From Roseomonas sp. HF4 (GTDB lineage Bacteria; Pseudomonadota; Alphaproteobacteria; Acetobacterales; Acetobacteraceae): 64,000 nucleotides of DNA. A model generated the notes under the pieces. It was not told the DNA's origin, did not search any database, and was given only the letters and a program-made list of their open reading frames with translations. A program made the position numbers and the translations under genes. Positions 1 to 8,027 of the stretch are shown here, piece by piece. The stretch is from the NCBI RefSeq assembly GCF_005222755.1, contig NZ_STGD01000014.1, forward strand, positions 98,662 to 162,661. Direction: 5' to 3'. Every line of letters starts with the position of its first letter. Positions within the stretch are counted from its first letter, which is position 1.

Positions 1-185
1 CAGGATTCATAGTCGGCGACATCGAACTTGTAGCAGGGGATTCCGGTGCGCTTCGTGAAGGCCTCTGCCGCCTGGTCGTTGCCGGCATAGGAGGCGACGA
101 CCGTTCGCCCGGCCGCTTGCAGCGCCTCGCTGATCGCGGCGCCGATCCCCCGCTGGCCTCCGGTGACGAGTGCGACGCGAGCCAT
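1..185 (-). CDS. phaB: Acetoacetyl-CoA reductase, N-terminal part (cut by window edge)
   Basis: A short-chain dehydrogenase that would reduce acetoacetyl-CoA to (R)-3-hydroxybutyryl-CoA with NADPH for polyhydroxybutyrate synthesis. Only the first 61 codons are present, because the gene runs off the left edge. The Rossmann glycine motif TGGQRGIG is at residues 8-15. The segments VVASYAGNDQAAEAF and GIPCYKFDVADYES that follow match PhaB proteins more closely than generic SDRs such as FabG. The ATG at 185 is preceded by AGGGAGAG at a good distance. The downstream neighbour lies outside the window, so operon membership cannot be judged. FabG is the alternative. Confidence 0.75.
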   Translation of the reverse strand, partial: MARVALVTGGQRGIGAAISEALQAAGRTVVASYAGNDQAAEAFTKRTGIPCYKFDVADYES

Positions 186-320
186 GGCTTCTCTCCCTGT
201 TCGTATGGCGGGACCTGCGCTTCATCGGCCTGCGAGGCGGCGCGGTCCTTGACGACGATCAAAACCCGCCTGCGCGACGCGCGCCAGGGGGGAATGCATA
301 CGGTGCCGTCGTAGGCGCGC

Positions 321-1283
321 TCAGCCCGGGGTCGCGCCCGAAGCCCGCACCACCGGCGCCCAGGCGGCGATCTCCGCGCGCACGAAGGCCTGCGCGTCAT
401 CGAGAAAGAGCCTGCCGGGCAGCGTCGCGGTCTCGGCGTAGCGGCGCGCCACCTGCGGCGCGGCCATCGCGTCCCGGATCGCGGCCGCCAGGCGTTCCTG
501 CAGGGCGCGGGGCGTGCCCGCCGGCGCCGCGATCCCGGCCCAGCCATCGGCAATGATGTCGGGGAAGCCGCTCTCGACGAAGGTCGGGATATCGGGGAAA
601 TCCGCGATGCGCTCGCGCGTGGTGAAGGCGAGCGCGCGCAGCGTGCCGGCGCGGATATGCGTGGACGCCGCCGTGAGGCTGTCCATCACCGAGGGCACGA
701 CCCCCGCGATCGCATCGGTGGCCGCCTGCGCGCCGCCGCGATAGGGGATGTGCTGCAACTCGAACCCCGCCACCTGCGCGAGCCTGAGGCCGACGAGATG
801 CGGCACCGAACCGATGCCGCTGGTGGCATAGGGAATTCCGTTCGGCCGCTTCGCCGCGGCGATGAAGTCCGCCAGCGTGCGCAGTGGCGTCTGGGGGTTC
901 GCCAGCAGCAGGTACGGCGTGCCAAGGATGGTCGCGATGTGCGCGAAGTCGCGGTCCGCGTCCCACTGGATCCGGTCGCGGTAGAGCGTGTTGCCGACCG
1001 CCATGCCCGAGATGGTGGAGATCAGCAGCGTCGTCCCGTCGGGTGCCGCGCGTGCGACGAGCCCGGTGCCGAGCGTCGCCCCGGCGCCCGGCCGGTTCTC
1101 GACGATCACGGTGGTTCCGAGCCGCCGGCCCATCTCGTCCGCGATCAGGCGCGCGATGATGTCGGTGGTGCCGCCGGTGGCGAAGGGCACGATCAGTCGC
1201 ACCGGCCCGGGATAGGGCTGCTGCGCGATCGCCGGCGCGGCAATCAAGGCGGGCAGGGCAAGGAGGCGGCGGCGGGCGATCAT
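321..1283 (-). CDS. Bug/TctC-family periplasmic substrate-binding protein (orphan)
   Basis: A periplasmic solute receptor of the tripartite tricarboxylate transporter family (Bug proteins), which bind carboxylates, amides or similar small molecules. It has 320 residues, the usual size. The N-terminus MIARRRLLALPALIAAPAIAQ is a signal peptide ending in an AQQ cleavage site. The family hallmark VRLIVPFATGGTTDIIAR comes next, then the ENRPGAGATLG segment and the IPYRGGAQAATD segment that shapes the ligand pocket. An in-frame upstream start at 1313 would put ten residues before a perfect signal sequence, so the ATG at 1283 is preferred. No TctA or TctB permease genes are near. The ligand cannot be read from the sequence. 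Confidence 0.9.
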   Translation of the reverse strand: MIARRRLLALPALIAAPAIAQQPYPGPVRLIVPFATGGTTDIIARLIADEMGRRLGTTVIVENRPGAGATLGTGLVARAAPDGTTLLISTISGMAVGNTLYRDRIQWDADRDFAHIATILGTPYLLLANPQTPLRTLADFIAAAKRPNGIPYATSGIGSVPHLVGLRLAQVAGFELQHIPYRGGAQAATDAIAGVVPSVMDSLTAASTHIRAGTLRALAFTTRERIADFPDIPTFVESGFPDIIADGWAGIAAPAGTPRALQERLAAAIRDAMAAPQVARRYAETATLPGRLFLDDAQAFVRAEIAAWAPVVRASGATPG

Positions 1284-1406
1284 CGGTCGGGCTCCGGCGG
1301 CAGGGTCCGACACCCGTCTATCCTGCCGCCGCCCGCTCGGGAACGCCCTTCGTGCACGCCCCTGGTCCGGGGCTGTGCCCGGGGCCTGCCGCCCCGGGCG
1401 CTCAGG

Positions 1407-2075
1407 TCACCGGCCGCGGCGCGACGTGGCGACGGTGGCCGCCGCCTTCTGGCGGTCGAGCGCCGCGAGGTCGGCCGCGAGGTAGCCCCGCAGCGTCTCG
1501 GCCGTGTCGATCGTCGCCTCGGAGGACCGCTCGGCGCGCCCGATGTGGAGCGCCCAGTCGGCACGCACCGTCTGGGCGCGGCCGGCGAACCAGGCATCCC
1601 GCGCCTCGGCCGAGGAGAAGGAGGCCGGCGGCAGGGCGACCGTCACGTCGTAGAAGCGACGCACTCGGCCGGTCTCGCGGTCGATCCGGTGGTTGACCGC
1701 CCCGACCGGGCCGGTCGGCTGGTGATGCTGCACGCCGAAGTCGCGCAGCGGGCGCAGCGTCGCGGTCGTCTCGAGGCGGCCGGGCGCCGCGCAGCGCACC
1801 TCGGCCGGGCTGTTGCCGCGGGCGAGGGTGACGTTGGCCGGCGTAGCTGCGATCTCTGCCACCTGGGCGCCTTCGCGCGTGACGACGCAGCGCGCGCCGG
1901 CCGGCTCGGAGGCGACGACGATGGTGCCGTTCCAGGCTTCTGGACGCTGCGCGCCGTCGAGCGCGCGGTTGTCGAACTGGATGTGGGCCGTGCCGCAGCC
2001 GGCCAGGAGGAGCAGCCCGACAAGGGCGGGAGCCGCCGACGGGATGCGTGCCTGAGCGAGGATGTTGAAAGCCAT
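1407..2075 (-). CDS. Putative lipoprotein with PEGA-like segment
   Basis: A protein of 222 residues with no named family that I recognise. Residues 13-27 are a hydrophobic stretch ending in the lipobox LLAGC, so it should be a lipid-anchored envelope protein. After it, residues about 48-100 (GTIVVASEPAGARC, then ATPANVTLARG) resemble a PEGA repeat, a small beta domain found in surface lipoproteins; this likeness is by eye only. The C-terminal third is charged and probably helical. An A/T-rich patch at about 2125-2165 lies upstream and could carry its promoter. It stands alone between a Bug receptor and the 8-bp repeat region. Confidence 0.7.
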   Translation of the reverse strand: MAFNILAQARIPSAAPALVGLLLLAGCGTAHIQFDNRALDGAQRPEAWNGTIVVASEPAGARCVVTREGAQVAEIAATPANVTLARGNSPAEVRCAAPGRLETTATLRPLRDFGVQHHQPTGPVGAVNHRIDRETGRVRRFYDVTVALPPASFSSAEARDAWFAGRAQTVRADWALHIGRAERSSEATIDTAETLRGYLAADLAALDRQKAAATVATSRRGR

Positions 2076-2454
2076 GGAGGAGGTTTCCCTACGCGATAAG
2101 CCGTTCGTTCAGGCAGAGCGCCTCAACACAAAAATTGAAAATAAACTAACTTTTAAGATTTTCTAGATGAAACTTTGTCCCGGCGTCACTTTTTTCCGGG
2201 CCTCTGGGCCTCTGGGCCTCTGGGCCTCTGGGCCTCTGGGCCTCTGGGCCTCCAGCGTCCACGGCCGTTTCGTCCGCGGCCGTCGCGTAGGGGACGAGCC
2301 CGGCGGTACGGAACGTTCCGCTCCGCGAGGGCCGGGTGCGACCTCGCGCTGCGCGCCCCGGGCAAGTTCTCTAAAGGAGGCGGTATTCTATGGCCTGCCA
2401 TAGCCGGACGTCGCGGCCGTGACCCGCGACGCGCCCCGCTCCGAGGCCACAGCC
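2076..2454. other. Intergenic region with A/T patch, tandem repeat and palindrome
   Basis: There is no convincing gene in these 379 bases. In order they hold an A/T-rich patch at 2125-2165 that stands out in this GC-rich DNA and probably contains the promoter of the minus-strand lipoprotein gene; the octamer tandem repeat at 2198-2252; a perfect 12-bp palindrome CGGAACGTTCCG at 2309-2320; and a perfect ribosome-binding sequence AAAGGAGG at 2373-2380 followed by a ten-codon ORF (2390-2422) whose start lies in the inverted repeat CTATGG-CCTG-CCATAG. The sORF is too short to call a gene. Confidence 0.6.
2198..2252. repeat. Octanucleotide tandem repeat (GGGCCTCT)n
   Basis: Six perfect copies of the 8-bp unit GGGCCTCT run from 2198 to 2245, followed by a seventh copy that diverges at its last base. 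The unit length is not a multiple of three, so a change in copy number would shift any reading frame through it. No credible gene crosses it here. It lies between divergent transcription from the lipoprotein gene and the 3' end of uppP. Polymerase slippage is the usual source of such arrays. Confidence 0.95.
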
Positions 2455-3258
2455 TCAGCGGAGCGACAGCACCGCCAGCATCACCACGCCGAGCGCGATC
2501 CGGTACCAGCCGAAGGGCGTGAAGCCGATGCGCCCGATCACCGCAAGCACGGCGCGCACCGTGAAGAACGCCACGACGAACGCGGCCACGAAGCCGACGC
2601 CGATCTGCCCGAAGGCCGAGACGTCGATCTCGGCGCGCGCCTTCCAGAGCGAATAGACGGTCGCGGCAGTCATCGTCGGGATCGCGAGGACGAAGGAGAA
2701 TTCCGCCGCGGTCTTGCGGTCCACCCCGATCAGCAGCGCGCTGATGATCGTGGCGCCCGAACGCGACGTGCCCGGGATCATCGCCAGCGCCTGCCCGCAG
2801 CCGATCAGCAGGGCCGCGAGCGGGCCGATCTCGGGTACGGACCGGATGGTGGGCTCCGGGCGCGCGCGCTCGATCCAGATGATGACCACGCCGCCGAGAA
2901 TGAGGGCGACGCAGACCACCCAGGGGCTGAACAGCAACCCGGTGATGGTGCCGTGCAGGGTGGCACCGATCACCGCGGCCGGCAGGAAGGCGAGAACCAG
3001 GTTCACCACGTAGAACCGCTGCAGCCCCGGCCGCCACATGTGCAACAGCAGGTCGAGGATCAGGTGCCGGTAGATCACCACGACGGCCAGGATCGCGCCC
3101 AGCTGGATCGAGATCTCGAAGGTCTTGCCCGGCGGGCCGCGGAAGCCGATCAGCTCGCCGAGCAGGATCAGGTGGCCGGTCGAGGAGATCGGCAGGAACT
3201 CGGTGAGCCCCTCCACGAGTCCCATGAGAAGGGCGGCGAACAGGGAACCGAAATCCAT
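2455..3258 (-). CDS. uppP: Undecaprenyl-diphosphatase (BacA family)
   Basis: A polytopic inner-membrane phosphatase that dephosphorylates undecaprenyl pyrophosphate to recycle the lipid carrier for peptidoglycan and other surface glycans; high dosage gives bacitracin resistance. The 267-residue length fits the family. The first motif is complete: E16, E20, S26 and H29 in EGLTEFLPISSTGH. The second motif, PGTSRSG, has its arginine at 166, the counterpart of the arginine essential in E. coli UppP. About eight hydrophobic segments can be counted. The ATG at 3258 starts directly at the conserved N-terminal MDF. It is a single gene with no operon partner closer than 226 bases. Confidence 0.96.
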   Translation of the reverse strand: MDFGSLFAALLMGLVEGLTEFLPISSTGHLILLGELIGFRGPPGKTFEISIQLGAILAVVVIYRHLILDLLLHMWRPGLQRFYVVNLVLAFLPAAVIGATLHGTITGLLFSPWVVCVALILGGVVIIWIERARPEPTIRSVPEIGPLAALLIGCGQALAMIPGTSRSGATIISALLIGVDRKTAAEFSFVLAIPTMTAATVYSLWKARAEIDVSAFGQIGVGFVAAFVVAFFTVRAVLAVIGRIGFTPFGWYRIALGVVMLAVLSLR

Positions 3259-3484
3259 GGGGCATCCGACTCGACAGGTGTCGGCAGGGTAGTCGCAGCG
3301 TCTCGTGGCGGGAATCGGGCGCCCCGAACCGCGCCGACAGGCCCTGGTGCACCGAGGGGCCGTCGGGGAAGCGACCGCGGACCCTCCGCGATGGACGCCT
3401 GCGGCCGGGCCCCGGGCAGGGAGAGTGCGGCCCGAGGCTCACGCGTCGGGCCGCGGGCTCCTTGTGCCTCGGGTCAGGACCGGC

Positions 3485-4570
3485 TCATCGCTGCGCCGCG
3501 GCGGGGAAGGCGAAGTTGTCGAAGGAATTCTCCGCCACCCGGAACCACTGGTAGGATTCGTTCCGGTAGGGCTGGTAGCTCTCCCAGATCTTCTTGAACC
3601 GGGCGTTGCGGCCCGAAGTTTCGTCGTAGACCTCGTGCGCGGCGCGCCAGGCCGCCTGCATGACGTCGCGCGGCCAGAAGCGCAGCTGCGCGCCGGCGGC
3701 GACCAGGCGGCGCAGCGCCAGCGGGTTCAGATGGTCGTAGCGCGCCAGCATCTCCATGTCCGCCTCGCCGCAGGCCACCTCGATCGCGTGCTTGTAGGCG
3801 TCGGGCAGCGCGGCGAAGGCGGCGCGGTTCGCCATGAAGTGCAGCCGCGCGCCCGGCTCCCAGAAGCCCGGCGCGTAGTAGAAGCGGGCAACGCGCACGA
3901 AGCCGAGCTTCTCGTCGTCATGCGGGCCCACGAACTCGACGGCGTCGAGCGTGCCGCGCTCGAGCGAGGGGTAGATGTCGGCCGCGGCAACCTGCGTCGG
4001 TGCGGCGCCCAGGCGCTGGAACACCTGCCCCGCGAAGCCCGCGATGCGGAACTTCAGGCCGTTCAGGGCCGCAAGGTCGCGCACCTCGTTGCGGAACCAG
4101 CCACCCATCTGCGCGCCGGTGTCGCCGGCGGGGAAGGAGGTGATGTTGTATTCGCCCATCAACTCGGCGTTCAGCTCGCGCCCGCCGCCGTGCCGGAACC
4201 ACGCATTGTACATGCGGTTGTTCAGGCCAAAGGGCAGGGCCGTGAAGAAGGCGAAGCCCGGCTCCTTGCCCACGTAGTAGTAGGGCGCGGTGTGCGCGCA
4301 TTCGACGGAGCCCGACTGCACCGCGTCGAGCGCCGCCAGCGGCGGCGCGATCTCGCCGCCCGGGAAGGCGGTGATGCGGAACTTGCCGTCGGTGATCTGG
4401 CCGACGCGGCGGCAGATGCTCTCCGCCGTGCCGAACAGCACGTCGAGGTTGCGCGGGAAGGACGAGGTGAGGCGCCAGCGCACCTCCGGCATCGTCTGCG
4501 CCAGGGCGGGCGCGGCCAGGGCGACGGGCGCGGCGGCGGCCGCGGCCCCCATCAGTGCACGGCGGTTCAT
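3485..4570 (-). CDS. TRAP transporter receptor, TakP-like (2-oxoacid type)
   Basis: A DctP-superfamily periplasmic receptor of 361 residues. The signal peptide is MNRRALMGAAAAAAPVALAA with a twin arginine. The body follows the TakP/lactate-binding branch closely: RLTSSFPRNLDVLFG, GSVECAHTAPYYYVGKEP, DTGAQMGGWFRNE and DAVEFVGPHDDEKLGF, including the arginine and aspartate/glutamate positions that hold 2-oxoacids with a metal in that family. The ligand (pyruvate, another 2-oxoacid, or lactate) is inferred from the family. No DctQ or DctM gene is adjacent, so it either uses the permease at 12996-15115 or one outside the window. Its upstream same-strand neighbour is an MFS transporter 68 bases away. 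Confidence 0.88.
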   Translation of the reverse strand: MNRRALMGAAAAAAPVALAAPALAQTMPEVRWRLTSSFPRNLDVLFGTAESICRRVGQITDGKFRITAFPGGEIAPPLAALDAVQSGSVECAHTAPYYYVGKEPGFAFFTALPFGLNNRMYNAWFRHGGGRELNAELMGEYNITSFPAGDTGAQMGGWFRNEVRDLAALNGLKFRIAGFAGQVFQRLGAAPTQVAAADIYPSLERGTLDAVEFVGPHDDEKLGFVRVARFYYAPGFWEPGARLHFMANRAAFAALPDAYKHAIEVACGEADMEMLARYDHLNPLALRRLVAAGAQLRFWPRDVMQAAWRAAHEVYDETSGRNARFKKIWESYQPYRNESYQWFRVAENSFDNFAFPAAAQR

Positions 4571-4638
4571 GCGTGGGTTTCCTCCGGGAACGCAATCCAG
4601 CCACCGGACATAGGCGAAACGCGCTGCGCGGGGAAGGA

Positions 4639-5868
4639 TCACGCGGGCGCCGGGCGGGGCGGACGTGCCTCTGTCGCGGGCGGGCCGCGGCCGCGCAGCG
4701 CATAGGCCATCTGCACGGCGCCCGCGAACAGCCCCATGCCGACGCCGAGTTGCCAGGCCAGCACGTAGTCCCCGTTCAGGTCGAACAGCACCCCGCCCCC
4801 GAAGGCGCCGAGGAAGGAGCCGAGCTGGTGCGACATGAAGGCGATGCCCTGGATCATCGCCTGGAAGCGCAGCCCGAACATCTCGGCCACCAGCCCCGCC
4901 ACCAGCGGCGCCACGCCGAGCCAGAGGAACCCCATGACGGCGGCGAAGACCAGCGTCGATGCCTCCGAGGGCGGCCACGCGAAATAGAGGCCGAGCACCA
5001 GCGACCGCACCAAGTAGATGCCGCCCAGCAGCGCCGCCTTGTTCCACCGCCCGCCCGCCCAGCCGAAGAACAGCGAGCCCAGCACGTTGAACCCGCCGAT
5101 CAGCCCGAGCGCCTTGGCCGAGAGCATCGGGTCCTGCCCGCAGAGCGCGAGGTAGGACGGCAGGTGCGTCGTCAGGAATACGAGCTGCAGGCCGCAGACG
5201 AAATACGCCCCGGCCATCACGAGGAAGGGGGCATGCGTCATCGCCCGCGCCAGCGCCACCCCCATGCGCGGGCTCTCGCCGGTGGCGAGGGGCGGCACCG
5301 GGATGCGGTCGACGCGCCCGGCGATCCAGGCCGCGGGCACCATGGCGAGGCCCAGCACCAGGAACCCCAGGACGCCCGCGCGCCAGCCCCAGCCTTCCGC
5401 CAGCAGCTGGCCGATCGGCGCGGCGATCAGCGCCCCCACCGACCCCGCCGCCGAAACCACGCCGAGGGCCGTCGAACGCAGCGCCGCCGGCACCGGCCGC
5501 GACGCCACGGACAGGGCCATGCCGGTGGCGGTGCAGGCGAGTGCCAGGCCGATCAGCAGCCCGGCGCCCAGCATCAGGGCCAGCGCCCCCTGCGCCGCGG
5601 CCATGAGGCCGAGCCCGGCGAGGTATGCGAGCACGCCCGCCACCAGCACCGGGCGGAACCCCCAGCGCGCGGCGGCCGCGCCCGCGAAGGGCTGCAGGAT
5701 GCCCCAGGCCAGGTTCTGCACCGCGATCGCCAGGGTGAACTCGGCGACGGCGATGCCGAGGTCCTGGGTCGCCGGCGCCATGAAGAGGCCGAGGCTCTGC
5801 CGCAACCCCATCGCGAGCGAGAGCATCACGGAGACGCCGATCAGGATCGGCAGGGCGGGGCCACGCAT
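4639..5868 (-). CDS. Major facilitator superfamily transporter
   Basis: An inner-membrane secondary transporter of 409 residues with about twelve hydrophobic helices, the standard MFS size. The N-half starts MRGPALPILIGVSVMLSLAMGLRQS and contains the loop ARWGFRPVLVAG, a degenerate form of the MFS A-motif. The overall pattern resembles the oxalate/formate and monocarboxylate-type MFS branch, but the substrate cannot be assigned. It lies upstream of the TakP-like receptor on the same strand, which would suit uptake of small carboxylates; that link is only positional. An alternative start is not evident. Confidence 0.88.
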   Translation of the reverse strand: MRGPALPILIGVSVMLSLAMGLRQSLGLFMAPATQDLGIAVAEFTLAIAVQNLAWGILQPFAGAAAARWGFRPVLVAGVLAYLAGLGLMAAAQGALALMLGAGLLIGLALACTATGMALSVASRPVPAALRSTALGVVSAAGSVGALIAAPIGQLLAEGWGWRAGVLGFLVLGLAMVPAAWIAGRVDRIPVPPLATGESPRMGVALARAMTHAPFLVMAGAYFVCGLQLVFLTTHLPSYLALCGQDPMLSAKALGLIGGFNVLGSLFFGWAGGRWNKAALLGGIYLVRSLVLGLYFAWPPSEASTLVFAAVMGFLWLGVAPLVAGLVAEMFGLRFQAMIQGIAFMSHQLGSFLGAFGGGVLFDLNGDYVLAWQLGVGMGLFAGAVQMAYALRGRGPPATEARPPRPAPA

Positions 5869-5966
5869 CCTCTACCGTGGCGCGGCGGACCGCGCCGCGT
5901 CGAGCGGGATCGCCATGCGTGCGCCGCGGGCGGCCATGCGCGGCGACGCGCCCGCGCGTGGCGCCA

Positions 5967-6938
5967 TCAGGCGCAGTCCGTCGGCAGGCCTAGTTCGGCA
6001 CACCACGCGATGGCGGCCTCCTCGGCTTCCCGGTCGGCCGTCCGCAGCAGGTCGAGGAAGGCCTGCTCGGCCTCCCCGATGGCGCGGCCGCGCGGGCGTA
6101 TCACGCCGGGATGCACCGAGACCCAGGGGGCGCGCCAGGGCAGTGCAACGACCTCCCCGTGGCGCAGCGCGGCGGCGGCCACGGCGATCGTGACGGGCAG
6201 CACCGCGTCCGAATGCGGCGCGGCGCGGAGCGCGACGGTCGGGCTTTCGTGGATCAGCGCCGGAAAGGCGGCGTGAACGGCGCCATCGGCCCGCGCGGCA
6301 CGGCGCGCCTCGGCGAACGGGGCCTGCACCTCGGACGGGATGCGCCCGATCAGCACCATGGGGAAGGCCTGGATCTGGGCCAGGCCCAGGTTGCTCCGGC
6401 CGGCCAGAGGATGCCCGGGGCGCACCACGAACACGCCGGGCTGCGGACGCAGCCGCTCGACCTCGAACTCCGGCTCATCGCCGGCGCTCCGCAGGTCGAG
6501 CAGGCCGATCGGTGCCTCCCGGTCGAGCACCATGCGCGGCACCTCCGCCCAGTTCGCCGAGACGAGCCGGATGCGCACGCGCGGATAGAGCGCCAGCATG
6601 CGTGAGGCGGCCGTGAGGCAGATGGTCTCCGCCACGAAGTTGCCGGCCACGATGTTGAGGTCCCGCGTCTGGTCCCCGCGCGCCGCAGCGGCATGGCGGT
6701 GGAGGCGATCGATCCGGCCGAGGATGTCGGCGGCGTCGGCCAGCACGGCGCGTCCGAGATCGGTGACGATGGTGCCGCGCGCGCTCCGTTCGAACAGCGT
6801 GCCGCGCAGTCGGGCCTCGAGCGCCGAAAGCTGCCGTGTGAGCGCCGGTTGCGTGATGCCGAGCACGCGTGCCGCCCGCACGAGGCTCCCATGTTCGTGA
6901 ACCGCCTGCACGAGGCGGAGGTCGCGTACCTCGAACAT
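5967..6938 (-). CDS. LysR-family transcriptional regulator
   Basis: A DNA-binding regulator of 323 residues. Residues 1-60 form the winged helix-turn-helix (LRLVQAVHEHGSLVRAARVLGITQPALTRQLSALE), followed by the linker helix and an inducer-binding domain from about residue 92. It is transcribed divergently from the FGE-sulfatase pair, with 102 bases between the two starts. LysR proteins typically control the divergent gene, so the sulfatase operon is the likely target; the inducer is unknown. A second LysR gene at 61402 in this window is not closely similar in sequence. Confidence 0.93.
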   Translation of the reverse strand: MFEVRDLRLVQAVHEHGSLVRAARVLGITQPALTRQLSALEARLRGTLFERSARGTIVTDLGRAVLADAADILGRIDRLHRHAAAARGDQTRDLNIVAGNFVAETICLTAASRMLALYPRVRIRLVSANWAEVPRMVLDREAPIGLLDLRSAGDEPEFEVERLRPQPGVFVVRPGHPLAGRSNLGLAQIQAFPMVLIGRIPSEVQAPFAEARRAARADGAVHAAFPALIHESPTVALRAAPHSDAVLPVTIAVAAAALRHGEVVALPWRAPWVSVHPGVIRPRGRAIGEAEQAFLDLLRTADREAEEAAIAWCAELGLPTDCA

Positions 6939-7040
6939 ATGCCTCCGCGGGCAAGCTCAACTTGTCGAGACGGCATTGGGCGCCGCCGTGTTCCCTGTGC
7001 AATCCATATTACGTGCCCGCGCCATCGCGGGCCAATCGCG

Positions 7041-8027
7041 ATGAAGGGTCCGTACCGAATGCGCGACGACCGCGCCTGTGCCGCCATGGCGCTCATCCCC
7101 GGCGGCACCTTCCTGATGGGGTCCGACCACCATTATCCGGAGGAAGCGCCGCAGCACCCGGTGAAGGTCGGGTCCTTCGAGATGGCGGCGACCACGGTCA
7201 CGAACGCCGAGTTCGCGCAGTTCGTTGCGGAATCGGGATATGCCACGGTCGCCGAGCGGCCGCTCGACCCCGCGGCCTATCCGGGTGCCGATTCTGCGAT
7301 GCTGGTGCCGGGCGCGCTGGTGTTCCGCATGACCGACGGCCCGGTCGATACGCGCGACATCTCGAACTGGTGGCATTGGACGCCCGGCGCCCATTGGCGG
7401 GCGCCCGAGGGGCCGGGCAGCGATGTCGCGGGGCGGGAGGACCATCCCGTCGTCCATGTCGCCTTCGAGGATGCCATGGCCTATGCGACCTGGGCCGGCG
7501 CCGACCTGCCGACCGAGGCCGAGTGGGAATTCGCCGCCCGCGGCGGCCTCGATGGCGCCGAATTCGCCTGGGGCGACGAGCTGACACCGGACAACAGGTT
7601 CCTCGCGAACACCTGGCAGGGACCGTTCCCTTGGCGCAACTTCGCCGCCGACGGCTTCGAGCGCACATGCCCGGTCCGGTCCTACCTGCCGAACGGCTAC
7701 GGGCTGTTCGAGATGTGCGGCAACGTCTGGGAATGGACCACCGATTGGTGGGGCACCCGTCACCAGGCCGACCCGACCAAGCCATGCTGCGCGCCACAGA
7801 ATCCGCGCGGCCCGGCGGTCGAGGGCTCCTTCGATCCCGCCCAACCCGCGATCCGCATTCCGCGCAAGGTGGTCAAGGGCGGGTCCTTCCTCTGCGCGCC
7901 TTCCTATTGCCGGCGCTACCGCCCCGCGGCGCGCCACGCGCAGATGGTGGACACCGGCATGAGCCACATCGGCTTCCGCTGCATCCGCCGCGACAAGACG
8001 ACACCACAGGGAGAGAACGCATCATGA
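7041..8027 (+). CDS. Formylglycine-generating enzyme (sulfatase-modifying factor)
   Basis: It oxidises the active-site cysteine of a sulfatase to C-alpha-formylglycine, using oxygen and copper. It has 328 residues and no signal peptide, so it acts in the cytoplasm. The fold signatures are all present: IPGGTFLMGSD near the start, TVTNAEFAQFV, LPTEAEWEFAARGG, NGYGLFEMCGNVWEWT and the final HIGFRC. Most telling are Cys285 and Cys290 in GGSFLCAPSYCRRYR. Their spacing and context equal the copper-binding pair of human FGE (C336/C341), which many paralogues of this fold lack. The gene overlaps the sulfatase start by ATGA. An alternative ATG at 7059 would remove six residues. Confidence 0.93.
   Translation: MKGPYRMRDDRACAAMALIPGGTFLMGSDHHYPEEAPQHPVKVGSFEMAATTVTNAEFAQFVAESGYATVAERPLDPAAYPGADSAMLVPGALVFRMTDGPVDTRDISNWWHWTPGAHWRAPEGPGSDVAGREDHPVVHVAFEDAMAYATWAGADLPTEAEWEFAARGGLDGAEFAWGDELTPDNRFLANTWQGPFPWRNFAADGFERTCPVRSYLPNGYGLFEMCGNVWEWTTDWWGTRHQADPTKPCCAPQNPRGPAVEGSFDPAQPAIRIPRKVVKGGSFLCAPSYCRRYRPAARHAQMVDTGMSHIGFRCIRRDKTTPQGENAS

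Noticed and set aside
2198..2252. Tandem repeat considered as a CRISPR fragment
   Set aside because: Units are 8 bp, directly adjacent and without spacers.
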